Shown here piece after piece: positions 45,429 through 53,223 of a DNA stretch of 64,000 nt (within the stretch, counting starts at the first letter, position 1; each line of letters begins with the position of its first letter). The notes beneath the pieces are model-generated. The model worked only from the letters and a program-made list of their open reading frames with translations, had not been told where the DNA came from and ran no database searches. Source of the stretch: Jidongwangia harbinensis (GTDB taxonomy: Bacteria > Actinomycetota > Actinomycetes > Mycobacteriales > Micromonosporaceae); the NCBI RefSeq assembly GCF_020216025.1, contig NZ_JAIWNC010000016.1, positions 1 through 64,000 of the forward strand. Direction: 5' to 3'. Made by a program: the position numbers and the translations under genes.

Positions 45429-46885
45429 AAGGTCTCCTCCGGAGCCGTGTCCAGCTCGGCCTCCGGGGTGGCCGCCGGGTTCGCCGGCGCCGGGGTACCC
45501 CGCACCACGGCCCGGATGGCGGCTGCCACCGCCGGGGTGACCCGCGGATCGAACACGCTGGGCACGATCACAGTGGGGTTGAGCTTGTCCTCGCCCACCA
45601 CGTCCGCGATCGCCCGCGCCGCGGCCAGCGCCATCTCCTCGGTGAACTGTTCCGCGCTCACGTCCAGCATGCCGCGGAAGACGCCCGGGAAGGCCAGCAC
45701 GTTGTTGATCTGGTTGGGCTGGTCCGAGCGCCCGGTGGCGACCACCGCGGCGTGCTGCCGGGCCGCCCGCGGGTCCACCTCGGGGTCCGGGTTGGCCAGC
45801 GCGAACACGATCGACTTGTCGGCCATCCGGGCGATGTCGTCGCCGGTCAACAGGTTCGGCGCGCTGACCCCGATGAACACGTCCGCGCCGACCAGGGCAC
45901 CGGGCAGGTCGCCGGAGTAGTTCGCCCGGTTGGTGTGCTCGGCCAGCCACTGGAAGGTGGGGGAGAGGTCGTCCATGCCGCGGTGCAGGGCGCCCCGGCG
46001 GTCGTACGCGATCATGTCGCCCACGCCCTGCCGGAGCAGCAGCTTCATGATCGCGGTGCCGGCCGCCCCGGCGCCGGAGACGACCACCTTGACGTCGGCC
46101 AGGTCCTTGCCCACCACCCGCAGCGCGTTGGTGAGCGCGGCCAGCACGCAGATCGCGGTGCCGTGCTGGTCGTCGTGGAAGACCGGGATGTCCAGCAGCT
46201 CGCGCAGCCGCATCTCGATCTCGAAGCAGCGCGGCGCCGCGATGTCCTCCAGGTTGATCCCGCCGTACGCCGGCGCGATCGCCTTGACGATCCGCACGAT
46301 CTCGTCGGTGTCCTGGGTGTCCAGCACCACCGGCCAGGCGTCCACCCCGCCGAACCGCTTGAACAGCGCCGCCTTGCCCTCCATCACCGGCATCGCGGCG
46401 GCCGGGCCGATGTTGCCCAGGCCGAGCACCGCGGAGCCGTCGCTCACCACGGCCACCGTGTTGCGCTTGATGGTGAGCCGGCGGGCGTCGGCCGGGTTCT
46501 CCGCGATCGCCATGCAGACCCGCGCCACGCCCGGCGTGTACGCCCGGGACAACTCGTCGCGGTTGCGCAGCGCCACCTTCGAGCTGACCTCGATCTTGCC
46601 GCCCAGGTGCAGCAGGAAGGTGCGGTCGGAGACCTTGCGGACGTCCACGCCGTCCTGCTCCTCGAGCTGCTTGACCACCTGGTCGGCGTGGCTCGAGTCG
46701 GCGGTGTCGCAGGTCAGGTCGACCAGCACGCGGGTGGGATCGGAGTCCACCACGTCCAGCGCGGTGACGATGGCGCCGGCCTCGCCGACACAGGTGGTGA
46801 GCCGCCCGATCGAGGATGCGTCGGCAGTGACGGCGATTCGGATCGTGATCGAGAATCCTGCGCTGGGCAGGCGGGTGGTCACCAC
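45425..46885 (-). CDS. ACT-domain malic enzyme (NAD-type)
   Basis: The 486-residue enzyme converts malate to pyruvate and CO2. Residues about 10-90 are an ACT-like ligand-binding domain (FSITIRIAVTADASSIGRL). The malic domain begins YTPGVARVCMAI and includes KRNTVAVVSDGSAVLGLGNI, the metal site IPVFHDDQHGTA, and the NAD-binding VVVSGAGAAGTAIMKLLL. I chose GTG 46885, six nt after GGAGGG. The ACT domain suggests allosteric control, possibly by an amino acid. The cofactor is inferred from family; NADP use cannot be excluded. Confidence 0.92.
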   Translation of the reverse strand: MVTTRLPSAGFSITIRIAVTADASSIGRLTTCVGEAGAIVTALDVVDSDPTRVLVDLTCDTADSSHADQVVKQLEEQDGVDVRKVSDRTFLLHLGGKIEVSSKVALRNRDELSRAYTPGVARVCMAIAENPADARRLTIKRNTVAVVSDGSAVLGLGNIGPAAAMPVMEGKAALFKRFGGVDAWPVVLDTQDTDEIVRIVKAIAPAYGGINLEDIAAPRCFEIEMRLRELLDIPVFHDDQHGTAICVLAALTNALRVVGKDLADVKVVVSGAGAAGTAIMKLLLRQGVGDMIAYDRRGALHRGMDDLSPTFQWLAEHTNRANYSGDLPGALVGADVFIGVSAPNLLTGDDIARMADKSIVFALANPDPEVDPRAARQHAAVVATGRSDQPNQINNVLAFPGVFRGMLDVSAEQFTEEMALAAARAIADVVGEDKLNPTVIVPSVFDPRVTPAVAAAIRAVVRGTPAPANPAATPEAELDTAPEETF

Positions 46886-47057
46886 GGTGTTCCCTCCGAC
46901 GTTGGCGGGTCTGTCACCGCATTCTTGCGCTTCCGGAATACCCGGTTCCACTCCGGTGGTTATGTAGGCGTCAGACACTCTGCGACAACGCCCGGCCCGG
47001 TTATGTGGATGCGCCCTTCGTCCCGGCGTGCCACGATCGGTGCCGAGGAGGAGACTA

Positions 47058-48458
47058 TTGCGTACCGAGCTTTTCGAACCAGACGTCACCGGCGGTGAGC
47101 TGGAGCTGGAAGAGCGCCACTCGCTGCGGCGGGTGGCCGGCCTCTCCACCGAGCTCACGGACGTCACCGAGGTCGAGTACCGCCAGCTGCGGCTGGAACG
47201 TGTCGTCCTGGTCGGCGTCTGGACCGAGGGCAGCGTCTCGGACGCGGAGAACTCGCTCGTCGAGCTCGCCGCGCTCGCCGAGACCGCCGGCTCCGAGGTG
47301 CTCGAGGGCCTCATCCAGCGCCGCGGACGGCCCGACCCGGCCACCTTCATCGGCCGCGGCAAGGTCGGCGAGCTGCGCGACGTGGTGCTCTCCACCGGCG
47401 CCGACACCGTCATCTGCGACGGCGAGCTGTCGCCGTCCCAGCTGCGCAACCTGGAACAGCAGATCAAGGTCAAGGTGGTCGACCGCACCGCGCTGATCCT
47501 GGACATCTTCGCCCAGCACGCGAAGAGCAAGGAGGGTAAGGCGCAGGTCGAGCTGGCCCAGCTCCAGTACCTGCTGCCCCGACTGCGCGGCTGGGGTGAG
47601 TCGCTCTCCCGCCAGTCCGGTGGTTCCGGTCGCGGCGGCGGTGCGGGCGGCGGCGTGGGCCTGCGCGGCCCCGGTGAGACCAAGCTGGAGACCGACCGCC
47701 GGCGGATCAACACCCGCATCGCCCGGCTGCGCCGGGAAATCAAGGCCATGCGCACGGTACGCCAGACGAAGCGGTCCCGCCGCGCCCGCAACGGCGTGCC
47801 CGCGGTGGCCATCGCCGGCTACACCAACGCCGGCAAGTCCAGCCTGCTCAACCGCCTGACCTCGGCGGGTGTGCTGGTCGAGGACGCGCTGTTCGCCACG
47901 CTGGACCCGACCACCCGGCGGGCCGCGGCGGAGGACGGCCGGGTCTACACGCTGTCCGACACGGTGGGCTTCGTCCGGCACCTGCCGCACCACATCGTGG
48001 AGGCGTTCCGCTCCACGCTCGAAGAGGTGGCCCAGGCCGACCTGGTGGTGCACGTGCTCGACGGCGCGCACCCGGACCCGGAGGGTCAGGTCAGCGCGGT
48101 CCGCGAGGTGCTCGCCGAGGTGGGCGCGGACCGGATCGGAGAGCTGCTGGTGGTCAACAAGGTCGACGCCGCCGACGAGGAGACCCTGCTCCGGCTCAAG
48201 CGGACCTGGCCGGACGCGGTGCTCGTGTCGGCCCGTTCCGGCCTCGGCATCGACGAGTTGCGCCAGGCGATCGAGCAGCGCCTGCCCCGGCCGGCCGTCG
48301 AACTCCAGGTGCTCCTGCCGTACGACCGGGGCGACCTGGTCGCCCGGATCCACCGCAAGGGTCAGGTGCTGAGCACCCGGCACACCGACGACGGCACCGA
48401 GTTGCGGGTGCGTGTCGACGAGCAGCTGGCCGCCGAACTGGGCCCGTTCCAGGGTTGA
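47058..48458 (+). CDS. hflX: GTPase HflX
   Basis: The 466-residue GTPase acts on the 50S ribosomal subunit and splits stalled 70S ribosomes. The N-terminal HflX domain has LVELAALAETAGSEVLEGLI and FIGRGKVGELRDVV. A Gly-rich linker (SGGSGRGGGAGGGVGLRGPG) leads to the GTPase domain with G1 GYTNAGKSS, G3 DTVGF and G4 NKVD. The start is TTG 47058 with GGAGGA at correct spacing. It is divergent from the malic enzyme gene and occupies the mycobacterial hflX position after dapF. Confidence 0.95.
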   Translation: MRTELFEPDVTGGELELEERHSLRRVAGLSTELTDVTEVEYRQLRLERVVLVGVWTEGSVSDAENSLVELAALAETAGSEVLEGLIQRRGRPDPATFIGRGKVGELRDVVLSTGADTVICDGELSPSQLRNLEQQIKVKVVDRTALILDIFAQHAKSKEGKAQVELAQLQYLLPRLRGWGESLSRQSGGSGRGGGAGGGVGLRGPGETKLETDRRRINTRIARLRREIKAMRTVRQTKRSRRARNGVPAVAIAGYTNAGKSSLLNRLTSAGVLVEDALFATLDPTTRRAAAEDGRVYTLSDTVGFVRHLPHHIVEAFRSTLEEVAQADLVVHVLDGAHPDPEGQVSAVREVLAEVGADRIGELLVVNKVDAADEETLLRLKRTWPDAVLVSARSGLGIDELRQAIEQRLPRPAVELQVLLPYDRGDLVARIHRKGQVLSTRHTDDGTELRVRVDEQLAAELGPFQG

Positions 48459-48482
48459 TAGACGGACGTTCCCGGCACAACG

Positions 48483-48502
48483 ACGTGTGGTGATCCACAC
48501 GT
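48483..48502 (+). terminator. Hairpin after hflX
   Basis: A perfect 8-bp stem (ACGTGTGG with CCACACGT) and a 4-nt loop lie 25 nt past the hflX stop codon. Confidence 0.5.
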
Positions 48503-48510
48503 AACACCAG

Positions 48511-48554
48511 CACGTGACGCCGCATGCGACACTGATCGGATGCGGCGTCACGTG
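48511..48554 (+). promoter_or_regulatory. Hairpin sequestering a start codon
   Basis: Two perfect 15-nt arms (48511-48525 and 48540-48554) flank a 14-nt loop. The right arm is the ATG and first five codons of the secreted-protein gene, so in a transcript entering from upstream the initiation site would be paired. If transcription starts inside the loop, the start is free. Confidence 0.6.
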
Positions 48555-50339
48555 GTGTCGGTCCTGGCGGCCCTCGGCCTAGCCATGACAGGCGTCGGCA
48601 CCGCCCACGCCGAGCAGGCCCCGGAGGCCGGCGCGGCGAAGGCGGCGGCCGGCAAGAAGATCTGCAAGGTTACCGACCCGAAGCTCGACGAGCTGTCCGG
48701 GATCGTGGCCACCGACGACGGCTTCGTCGTCATCAACGACAGCTCACCGCAGAACAGCCGCGAGCGGGTCTTCTTCCTGGACGACAGCTGCAAGATCACC
48801 GACCAGGTCGAGTACAGCGGGAAGGGCCCCTTCGACCCCGAGGACCTGATCCTCTCGCCGAACGGCAAGACCCTCTGGATCGCCGACATCGGCGACAACG
48901 ATCGCGAACGGGAAACCGTCAGCGTGTGGCAGATGCCGGTCGACGGCTCCAGGAAGCCCAAGCTCTACCGGCTCTCCTACCCCGAGGGCGACCGGCGCAA
49001 CGCCGAGGCCCTGCTGCTCAACGGCGACGGCACCCCGATCATCGTGAGCTGGGAGGCCGGCAAGCCGGCCGCGTTGTACACGCCGACCGGCGCGCTCGAG
49101 CCCGGCGAGGGCGACGGCGTGCCGATGCGCAAGGTCGGCGAGATCACCGTCCCGCCGAGCACCACCCCCGGCAACGGACTGGCCCGGGTCGGCCGCGGCA
49201 CCATCGACGGCGGCGCGGTGGCCCCCGGCGGCGGCAAGGTCGTGCTGCGCACCTACACCGACGCGCTGGAATGGACCGTCAAAGGCGGCGACGTGCTGGC
49301 CGCGCTGAAGGGCAAGCCGCGGGTGACCCCGCTGCCCAACGAGCCGCAGGGCGAGGCGATCACCTACAGCCCCGACGGCAAGTACTTCTACACCGTCTCC
49401 GACCTGCAGGGCGTCACCGACGAGGTCGACAACTTCATCCTCCGGTACACCCCCGTCACCACGACCGCCATCACCAAGGGCGCGGCCGGCGGCTCCGGCG
49501 ACGACAAGAGCGGCCCGTCCTGGTATGCGAACCTCAGCCTGGACGACATCACCTACCTGGTCGGCGGCGTCGGCGTACTCGGCGCCATCCTGGTGGGCCT
49601 CGGCATCTTCGGCATCGTCCGCTCCCGCAAGCGCCGTGCCCTCGAACCACCCACCAAGGGCGACGGGCCCAGCACACCCACCGACCCGGAAACCGAACTG
49701 CTGACCGTCGGCGGCGCGGCGGCCGGCCGGGGCACCGGCACGTACGGCGGCAACGGCAACCGTCCCGCCTCCGGCCCCGGCGTGTACGGCGGCGGCCGGC
49801 CCCCGGCCCCGCAACCCGGCGTGTACGGGGGTGGCGCCCGGCCCGGTGGTCAGCCTGCTGGTCGGCCCGGTGGTCAGCCTGCGGCCCGGCCTGGTGGGCA
49901 GCCTGCTGGTCGGCCCGGTTCTCAGCCTGCGGCCCGGCCTGGTGCTCAGCCTGCGGCCCGGCCTGGTGCTCAGCCTGCGGCCCGGCCCGGTGGTCAGCCG
50001 CCGGGTCGGTCTGGTGGTCAGCCGCCGGGTCGGTCTGGGGGCCAGCCGCCCGGGCGCTCCGGCCGGCCGGTGGCTCCGCCGCCTCCTCCGGCGGGTCGTC
50101 CGGGTCCGGGTCAACCGCCCGGGCGCCCTGGACCGGGCGTCTACGGCAATCCGCCCCCGCCCAGCCGGAACAACTCCGCGGGCACACCACGGCCGGGCGG
50201 CTTCTTCGGCCAGGGCGCGGGGCACCCGGGGGAGGGCGGCCGGGGGATGCAGCCCGGCATGAACAGCTACTCCGACCTGAACCGCCACCACGGCCGCGAC
50301 TTCGACAATCCCGGCTACGGACGGACTTACCGGGGTTAG
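48540..50339 (+). CDS. Secreted membrane-anchored propeller-like protein
   Basis: The 599-residue protein has a signal peptide (about 1-24, VVSVLAALGLAMTGVGTAHA) and an extracellular domain of about 310 residues with repeated strand-turn motifs (LSGIVATDDGFVVINDSSPQ, EDLILSPNGKTLWIADIGDN, EAITYSPDGKYFYTVSDLQG) suggesting a beta-propeller. A transmembrane helix follows (about 341-361, YLVGGVGVLGAILVGLGIFG) with a basic stop-transfer sequence. The 230-residue cytoplasmic tail is Gly/Pro/Gln/Arg-rich with 8-residue GGQPAARP-type repeats. No catalytic residues are evident. It may be a surface sensor or scaffold; no named family recognised. Confidence 0.8.
   Translation: MRRHVVSVLAALGLAMTGVGTAHAEQAPEAGAAKAAAGKKICKVTDPKLDELSGIVATDDGFVVINDSSPQNSRERVFFLDDSCKITDQVEYSGKGPFDPEDLILSPNGKTLWIADIGDNDRERETVSVWQMPVDGSRKPKLYRLSYPEGDRRNAEALLLNGDGTPIIVSWEAGKPAALYTPTGALEPGEGDGVPMRKVGEITVPPSTTPGNGLARVGRGTIDGGAVAPGGGKVVLRTYTDALEWTVKGGDVLAALKGKPRVTPLPNEPQGEAITYSPDGKYFYTVSDLQGVTDEVDNFILRYTPVTTTAITKGAAGGSGDDKSGPSWYANLSLDDITYLVGGVGVLGAILVGLGIFGIVRSRKRRALEPPTKGDGPSTPTDPETELLTVGGAAAGRGTGTYGGNGNRPASGPGVYGGGRPPAPQPGVYGGGARPGGQPAGRPGGQPAARPGGQPAGRPGSQPAARPGAQPAARPGAQPAARPGGQPPGRSGGQPPGRSGGQPPGRSGRPVAPPPPPAGRPGPGQPPGRPGPGVYGNPPPPSRNNSAGTPRPGGFFGQGAGHPGEGGRGMQPGMNSYSDLNRHHGRDFDNPGYGRTYRG
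49841..50064 (+). repeat. 24-bp coding repeat
   Basis: About nine 24-bp units encode (G/A)QPA(A/G)RPG-like octapeptides, later PPGRSGGQ. Third-position differences are few, indicating recent amplification. Confidence 0.85.
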
Positions 50340-50731
50340 TGGCCGCGGCTTCCCGGCTCCTGGCCCTGCCCGGCTCCTGGCCCTGCCCGGCTCCTGGCCC
50401 TGCCCGGCTCCTGGCCCTGCCCGGCTCCTGGCCCTGCCCGGCTCCTGGCCCTGCCCGGCTCCTGGCCCTGCCCGGCTCCTGGCCCTGCCCTGGCATTGCC
50501 CGGCCCCGGCCCTGCCCGTCTCGGCCCTGCCCGTCCCCCGGGGCCTGCCGTGCCTGCCCGCGCCGAAATCGGCCCGGGGCCGGTGGCCGGATCGTGGTCG
50601 GGAGTGGCTGGGGCTGCTTGGACGGCTGGGCTGCCCGGAGACCTCGCCGCAATTGACCGGCGACCAGTGACCGGCGACCAGTGACCGGCCAGCGGCACCC
50701 GGAACGCCACAGGCCTCCGGCCCCGTCCGCG
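50340..50731. other. 392-bp space between convergent genes
   Basis: The space holds the 17-bp array (50354-50489), GC-rich unremarkable DNA, and two ACCGGCGACCAGTG direct repeats near 50658-50685. No gene is supported. Confidence 0.6.
50354..50489. repeat. 17-bp tandem repeat, eight copies
   Basis: Eight identical CGGCTCCTGGCCCTGCC units start 15 nt after the stop codon of the propeller-like gene. Identity of all copies suggests very recent expansion; 17 is not divisible by three. Confidence 0.97.
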
Positions 50732-51520
50732 TCAGACCCGGCGGAGAACCGCCACCACTCGGCCCATGATGGTGGCCATGTCGCCGGGAATCGGGTCGAA
50801 CGCCGGGTTGGCCGGCATCAGCCACACATGCCCGTCGCGCTGCCGGTAGCTCTTCACGGTGGCCTCGCCGTCGATCATGGCGGCCACGATGTCGCCGGCG
50901 TTGGCGTTGGGCTGCTGCCGGACCACCACCCAGTCCCCGTTGCAGATCGCCGCGTCGATCATCGAGTCGCCCTTGACCTCGAGCATGAAGACCTCGCCCT
51001 CGCCGACCAGCTCACGCGGCAACGGGAAGAAGTCCTCCACCGCCTGCTCGGCGAGGATCGGCCCACCGGCGGCGATCCGGCCGAGCAGCGGCACGTACGC
51101 CGGGGTGGGCCGGGCGGACCGCAGCGTCTCGTCGTCGACCATCTCGCTCGGCGAGCGCACGTCGACGGCGCGCGGGCGGTTCGGATCGCGGCGCAGGAAG
51201 CCCTTGGTCTCGAGCGCCTTCAGCTGGTAGGCCACGCTGGACGGCGACACCAGCCCGACCGCCTCGCCGATCTCGCGGACGCTGGGCGGGTAGCCGTACC
51301 GCTCCACCCAGTCCCGGATGAACTCGAGAATCCGTCGCTGCCGGGCGGTCAGGTCGGCGGTGACCGTCTCCGGGAACTGGCTCACCGCCGTCACGGCGCG
51401 CAACTGCGGCGCCTCACCCTTGGCCCGGCTCGGCGTCCGGCGTCGGATCGCTGCCGATGTGTTGGCGGCCTCAGGCTTGTGGTGCTGGTGCTGCCGGCTC
51501 GTCCGGTCGTCGGTGGACAC
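50732..51520 (-). CDS. lexA: SOS repressor LexA
   Basis: The 262-residue repressor has an N-terminal winged helix (about 56-115, LTARQRRILEFIRDWVERYG and VREIGEAVGLVSPSSVAYQL) and the S24 self-cleavage domain. The scissile bond is Ala151-Gly152 (RIAAGGP), with catalytic Ser186 (GDSM) and Lys223 (TVKSY). A 55-residue Ala/Gln-rich N-terminal extension is longer than in E. coli. GTG 51520 follows GGGAGGG; the frame open to 51583 has no better start. It represses itself, the divergent LysM gene and recA through the sites noted. Confidence 0.95.
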   Translation of the reverse strand: MSTDDRTSRQHQHHKPEAANTSAAIRRRTPSRAKGEAPQLRAVTAVSQFPETVTADLTARQRRILEFIRDWVERYGYPPSVREIGEAVGLVSPSSVAYQLKALETKGFLRRDPNRPRAVDVRSPSEMVDDETLRSARPTPAYVPLLGRIAAGGPILAEQAVEDFFPLPRELVGEGEVFMLEVKGDSMIDAAICNGDWVVVRQQPNANAGDIVAAMIDGEATVKSYRQRDGHVWLMPANPAFDPIPGDMATIMGRVVAVLRRV

Positions 51521-51706
51521 GTCGCCCTCCCTGTCGGCCAGTGCCGTCGCCGGCACGTGGTGCTTCGCGGAGCCGGAACGCAACCGTGGGGATGGTCGTT
51601 TGTCCCGGCTGACCCCTCTTGAGCAAGAACCCTATGGGCGCGGTGCGCCATATTCAAACATCTGTACGACATTCGGTGCGGCGTGTCGCCCGGAAGTACT
51701 CGACTT

Positions 51707-51722
51707 TCGTACGCGCGTTCTG
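51707..51722. promoter_or_regulatory. LexA-type box between lexA and the LysM gene
   Basis: TCGTACGCGCGTTCTG shares 13 of 16 positions with the boxes that follow it and keeps CGTAC-N4-GTTC. Confidence 0.65.
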
Positions 51723-51730
51723 ATAGACCG

Positions 51731-51762
51731 TCGTACGGGCGTTCGATCGAACGCCCGTACGA
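51731..51762. promoter_or_regulatory. Double LexA box forming a 32-bp perfect palindrome
   Basis: TCGTACGGGCGTTCGA is followed immediately by its exact reverse complement. Each 16-bp half is itself a CGTAC-N4-GTTCG LexA site, so two dimers could bind head-to-head. The right end is 15 nt before the LysM start codon, over its ribosome-binding region. Confidence 0.78.
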
Positions 51763-51777
51763 GGGAGGGAGTGGGCC

Positions 51778-52095
51778 ATGGTGACGAGTGAAATGCGGCA
51801 GCCCCCGCTGCGGCTGACCAGGCGCGGCCGTGTCGTCGTGCTCGGCTTCTTCATCGTCATGGCCTCGATCGCCAGCGCGATCCTGCTCACCACCGCATCG
51901 CGGGCGGACGACCCGCACGCCGGCGCGCCCGCCACCGTGATCGTGCAACCCGACGACACGCTCTGGTCGATCGCGGCGCGCACCGCGCCGGAGACCGACC
52001 GTTATGCCGCAATCGCGCGGCTCCGCGAGATCAACAACCTCCAGGGGTACGTGGTGCACCCCGGTCAGACGCTGGAGCTACCGCGCTCCCGGTGA
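51778..52095 (+). CDS. LysM cell-wall protein divergent from lexA
   Basis: The 105-residue protein has one transmembrane helix (about 20-42, VVVLGFFIVMASIASAILLT) and a LysM peptidoglycan-binding domain (about 53-101, VIVQPDDTLWSIAARTAPET...VVHPGQTLELP). Position and architecture match mycobacterial Rv2719c and functionally resemble Bacillus YneA: SOS-induced inhibitors of cell division acting at the septal wall. The upstream LexA palindrome supports damage induction. GAGGGAGGGAG precedes the ATG. Confidence 0.88.
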   Translation: MVTSEMRQPPLRLTRRGRVVVLGFFIVMASIASAILLTTASRADDPHAGAPATVIVQPDDTLWSIAARTAPETDRYAAIARLREINNLQGYVVHPGQTLELPRSR

Positions 52096-52500
52096 CGGAC
52101 TGGCCGGTCCGTCGTCACGGCACGCCCGCTCCGCCGGCCCGGTCCCGGCTCACCGAAGCCCGCCCGGTCCCGAGGGCAACCCCTCCGCCGCTGCGCCCCG
52201 CACCCGACCCGCGCGGCCAGGCCCCAGGGGTGCCAGGCGTGATGACTCCCTCACGCATCGCCCCCCGAAGCCCGCGACACGCCCGGGCGCGCTCGCCCCA
52301 AAGAACCAAATCCAGCCCGGACCCGCCCGGCCGATCCGGTCCGAAATCGGCACTCCTGGGGGCCGTGCGCGCACCGAACCGGACTCCCCGGCACGTACCG
52401 GTTACCCCGGGTGCACCGCTCGCATCGAGTCGGGAAACACGCCGCGCCGACGCGCCGGTTGAGCTTGCGTCCGCGTCCGCTGCGGCATAACGTCGACCCC
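52096..52500. other. 405-bp space without a gene
   Basis: GC-rich, proline/arginine-coding in every frame, with no ribosome site, hairpin or repeat that stands out. Regulatory sites for nrdRJ begin at its right edge. Confidence 0.5.
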
Positions 52501-52514
52501 AACATCTAGTAGTT
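52501..52514. promoter_or_regulatory. Candidate NrdR box
   Basis: AACATCTAGTAGTT is an imperfect palindrome (AAC-N2-CTAG-N2-GTT) resembling NrdR boxes, which precede ribonucleotide-reductase operons. A second box, usually about 31 nt away, was not recognised. Confidence 0.45.
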
Positions 52515-52527
52515 ACAAGGGTGTAAG

Positions 52528-52578
52528 TCGTCCACAGGTTGGGGTCACGGCCCCGCCGTTCTCCACATGTTTTCCACA
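52528..52578 (+). promoter_or_regulatory. Three DnaA-box-like 9-mers upstream of nrdRJ
   Basis: TCGTCCACA (52528), TTCTCCACA (52559) and TTTTCCACA (52570) each match TTGTCCACA at 8 of 9 positions, all on the plus strand, within 51 nt. In E. coli nrdAB is controlled through DnaA boxes, so a similar role is plausible. Confidence 0.5.
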
Positions 52579-52653
52579 GGTCCACCGCCACGAGCGGTGC
52601 TCTTTGGCATGTCTGGAGGTGGGTGGCGGCATCCGGGCGACAGGAGGATCACG

Positions 52654-53172
52654 GTGCGGTGTCCGTACTGCCGGCACGCCGACTCGCGGGTGGTCGACTC
52701 GCGGGAGGCGGACGACGGTCAGCTGATCCGTCGTCGTCGCTCGTGCCCGGAGTGCGGCAAGCGGTTCACCACCGTCGAGGAGGCGGTGCTCGCGGTCGTC
52801 AAGCGCAGCGGCGTCACCGAGCCGTTCAGCCGCACCAAGATCATGAGCGGGGTCCGGAAGGCCTGTCAGGGGCGTCCGGTGGACGAGGACTCGATCGCCC
52901 TGCTCGCGCAGAAGGTGGAGGAGACGGTCCGGGCCAAGGGCGCGGCCGAGGTGCCGAGCCACGACGTCGGCCTGGCCATCCTGGGGCCGCTGCGGGAGCT
53001 GGACCAGGTGGCCTACCTGCGCTTCGCCAGTGTCTACAAGTCGTTCGACTCGCTGGACGAGTTCGAGAAGGAGATCGCCGCGCTGCGCGAGGCGACGGTC
53101 GCCCGGGAGGCCGCCGTGCGACACGCCGTTGCGCCGCGGTCCGGTGGACGGGCGCCGAAGATCAACCAGTAG
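52654..53172 (+). CDS. nrdR: Ribonucleotide reductase repressor NrdR
   Basis: The 172-residue protein has an N-terminal zinc ribbon (CPYC near residue 3 and CPEC near residue 31) and an ATP-cone domain (VVKRSGVTEPFSRTKIMSGV through YLRFASVYKSF). It senses ATP/dATP and represses ribonucleotide reductase genes. GTG 52654 begins VRCPYCRH, seven nt after AGGAGG. It is 51 nt upstream of nrdJ, the usual nrdR-nrdJ operon of actinomycetes. Confidence 0.96.
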   Translation: MRCPYCRHADSRVVDSREADDGQLIRRRRSCPECGKRFTTVEEAVLAVVKRSGVTEPFSRTKIMSGVRKACQGRPVDEDSIALLAQKVEETVRAKGAAEVPSHDVGLAILGPLRELDQVAYLRFASVYKSFDSLDEFEKEIAALREATVAREAAVRHAVAPRSGGRAPKINQ

Positions 53173-53223
53173 AGCTTTGTCGGAAAAGCACCAGAAGTAG
53201 CAGTAACAACGAGGGGGAGCACC

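Noticed and set aside
48491..48499. TGATCCACA as a DnaA box after hflX
   Set aside because: It is an isolated match that is fully explained by the adjoining hairpin arms.
50354..50489. 17-bp array as a terminator
   Set aside because: The unit has no useful self-complementarity, so it does not form a stem.
51661..51676. TCTGTACGACATTCGG as a further LexA box
   Set aside because: Spacing between the half-sites is wrong for CGTAC-N4-GTTC and two core positions differ.
52096..52653. Cobalamin riboswitch ahead of nrdRJ
   Set aside because: The enzyme needs B12, but no B12-box-like conserved core or leader fold could be recognised; the region shows protein-binding-type sites instead.
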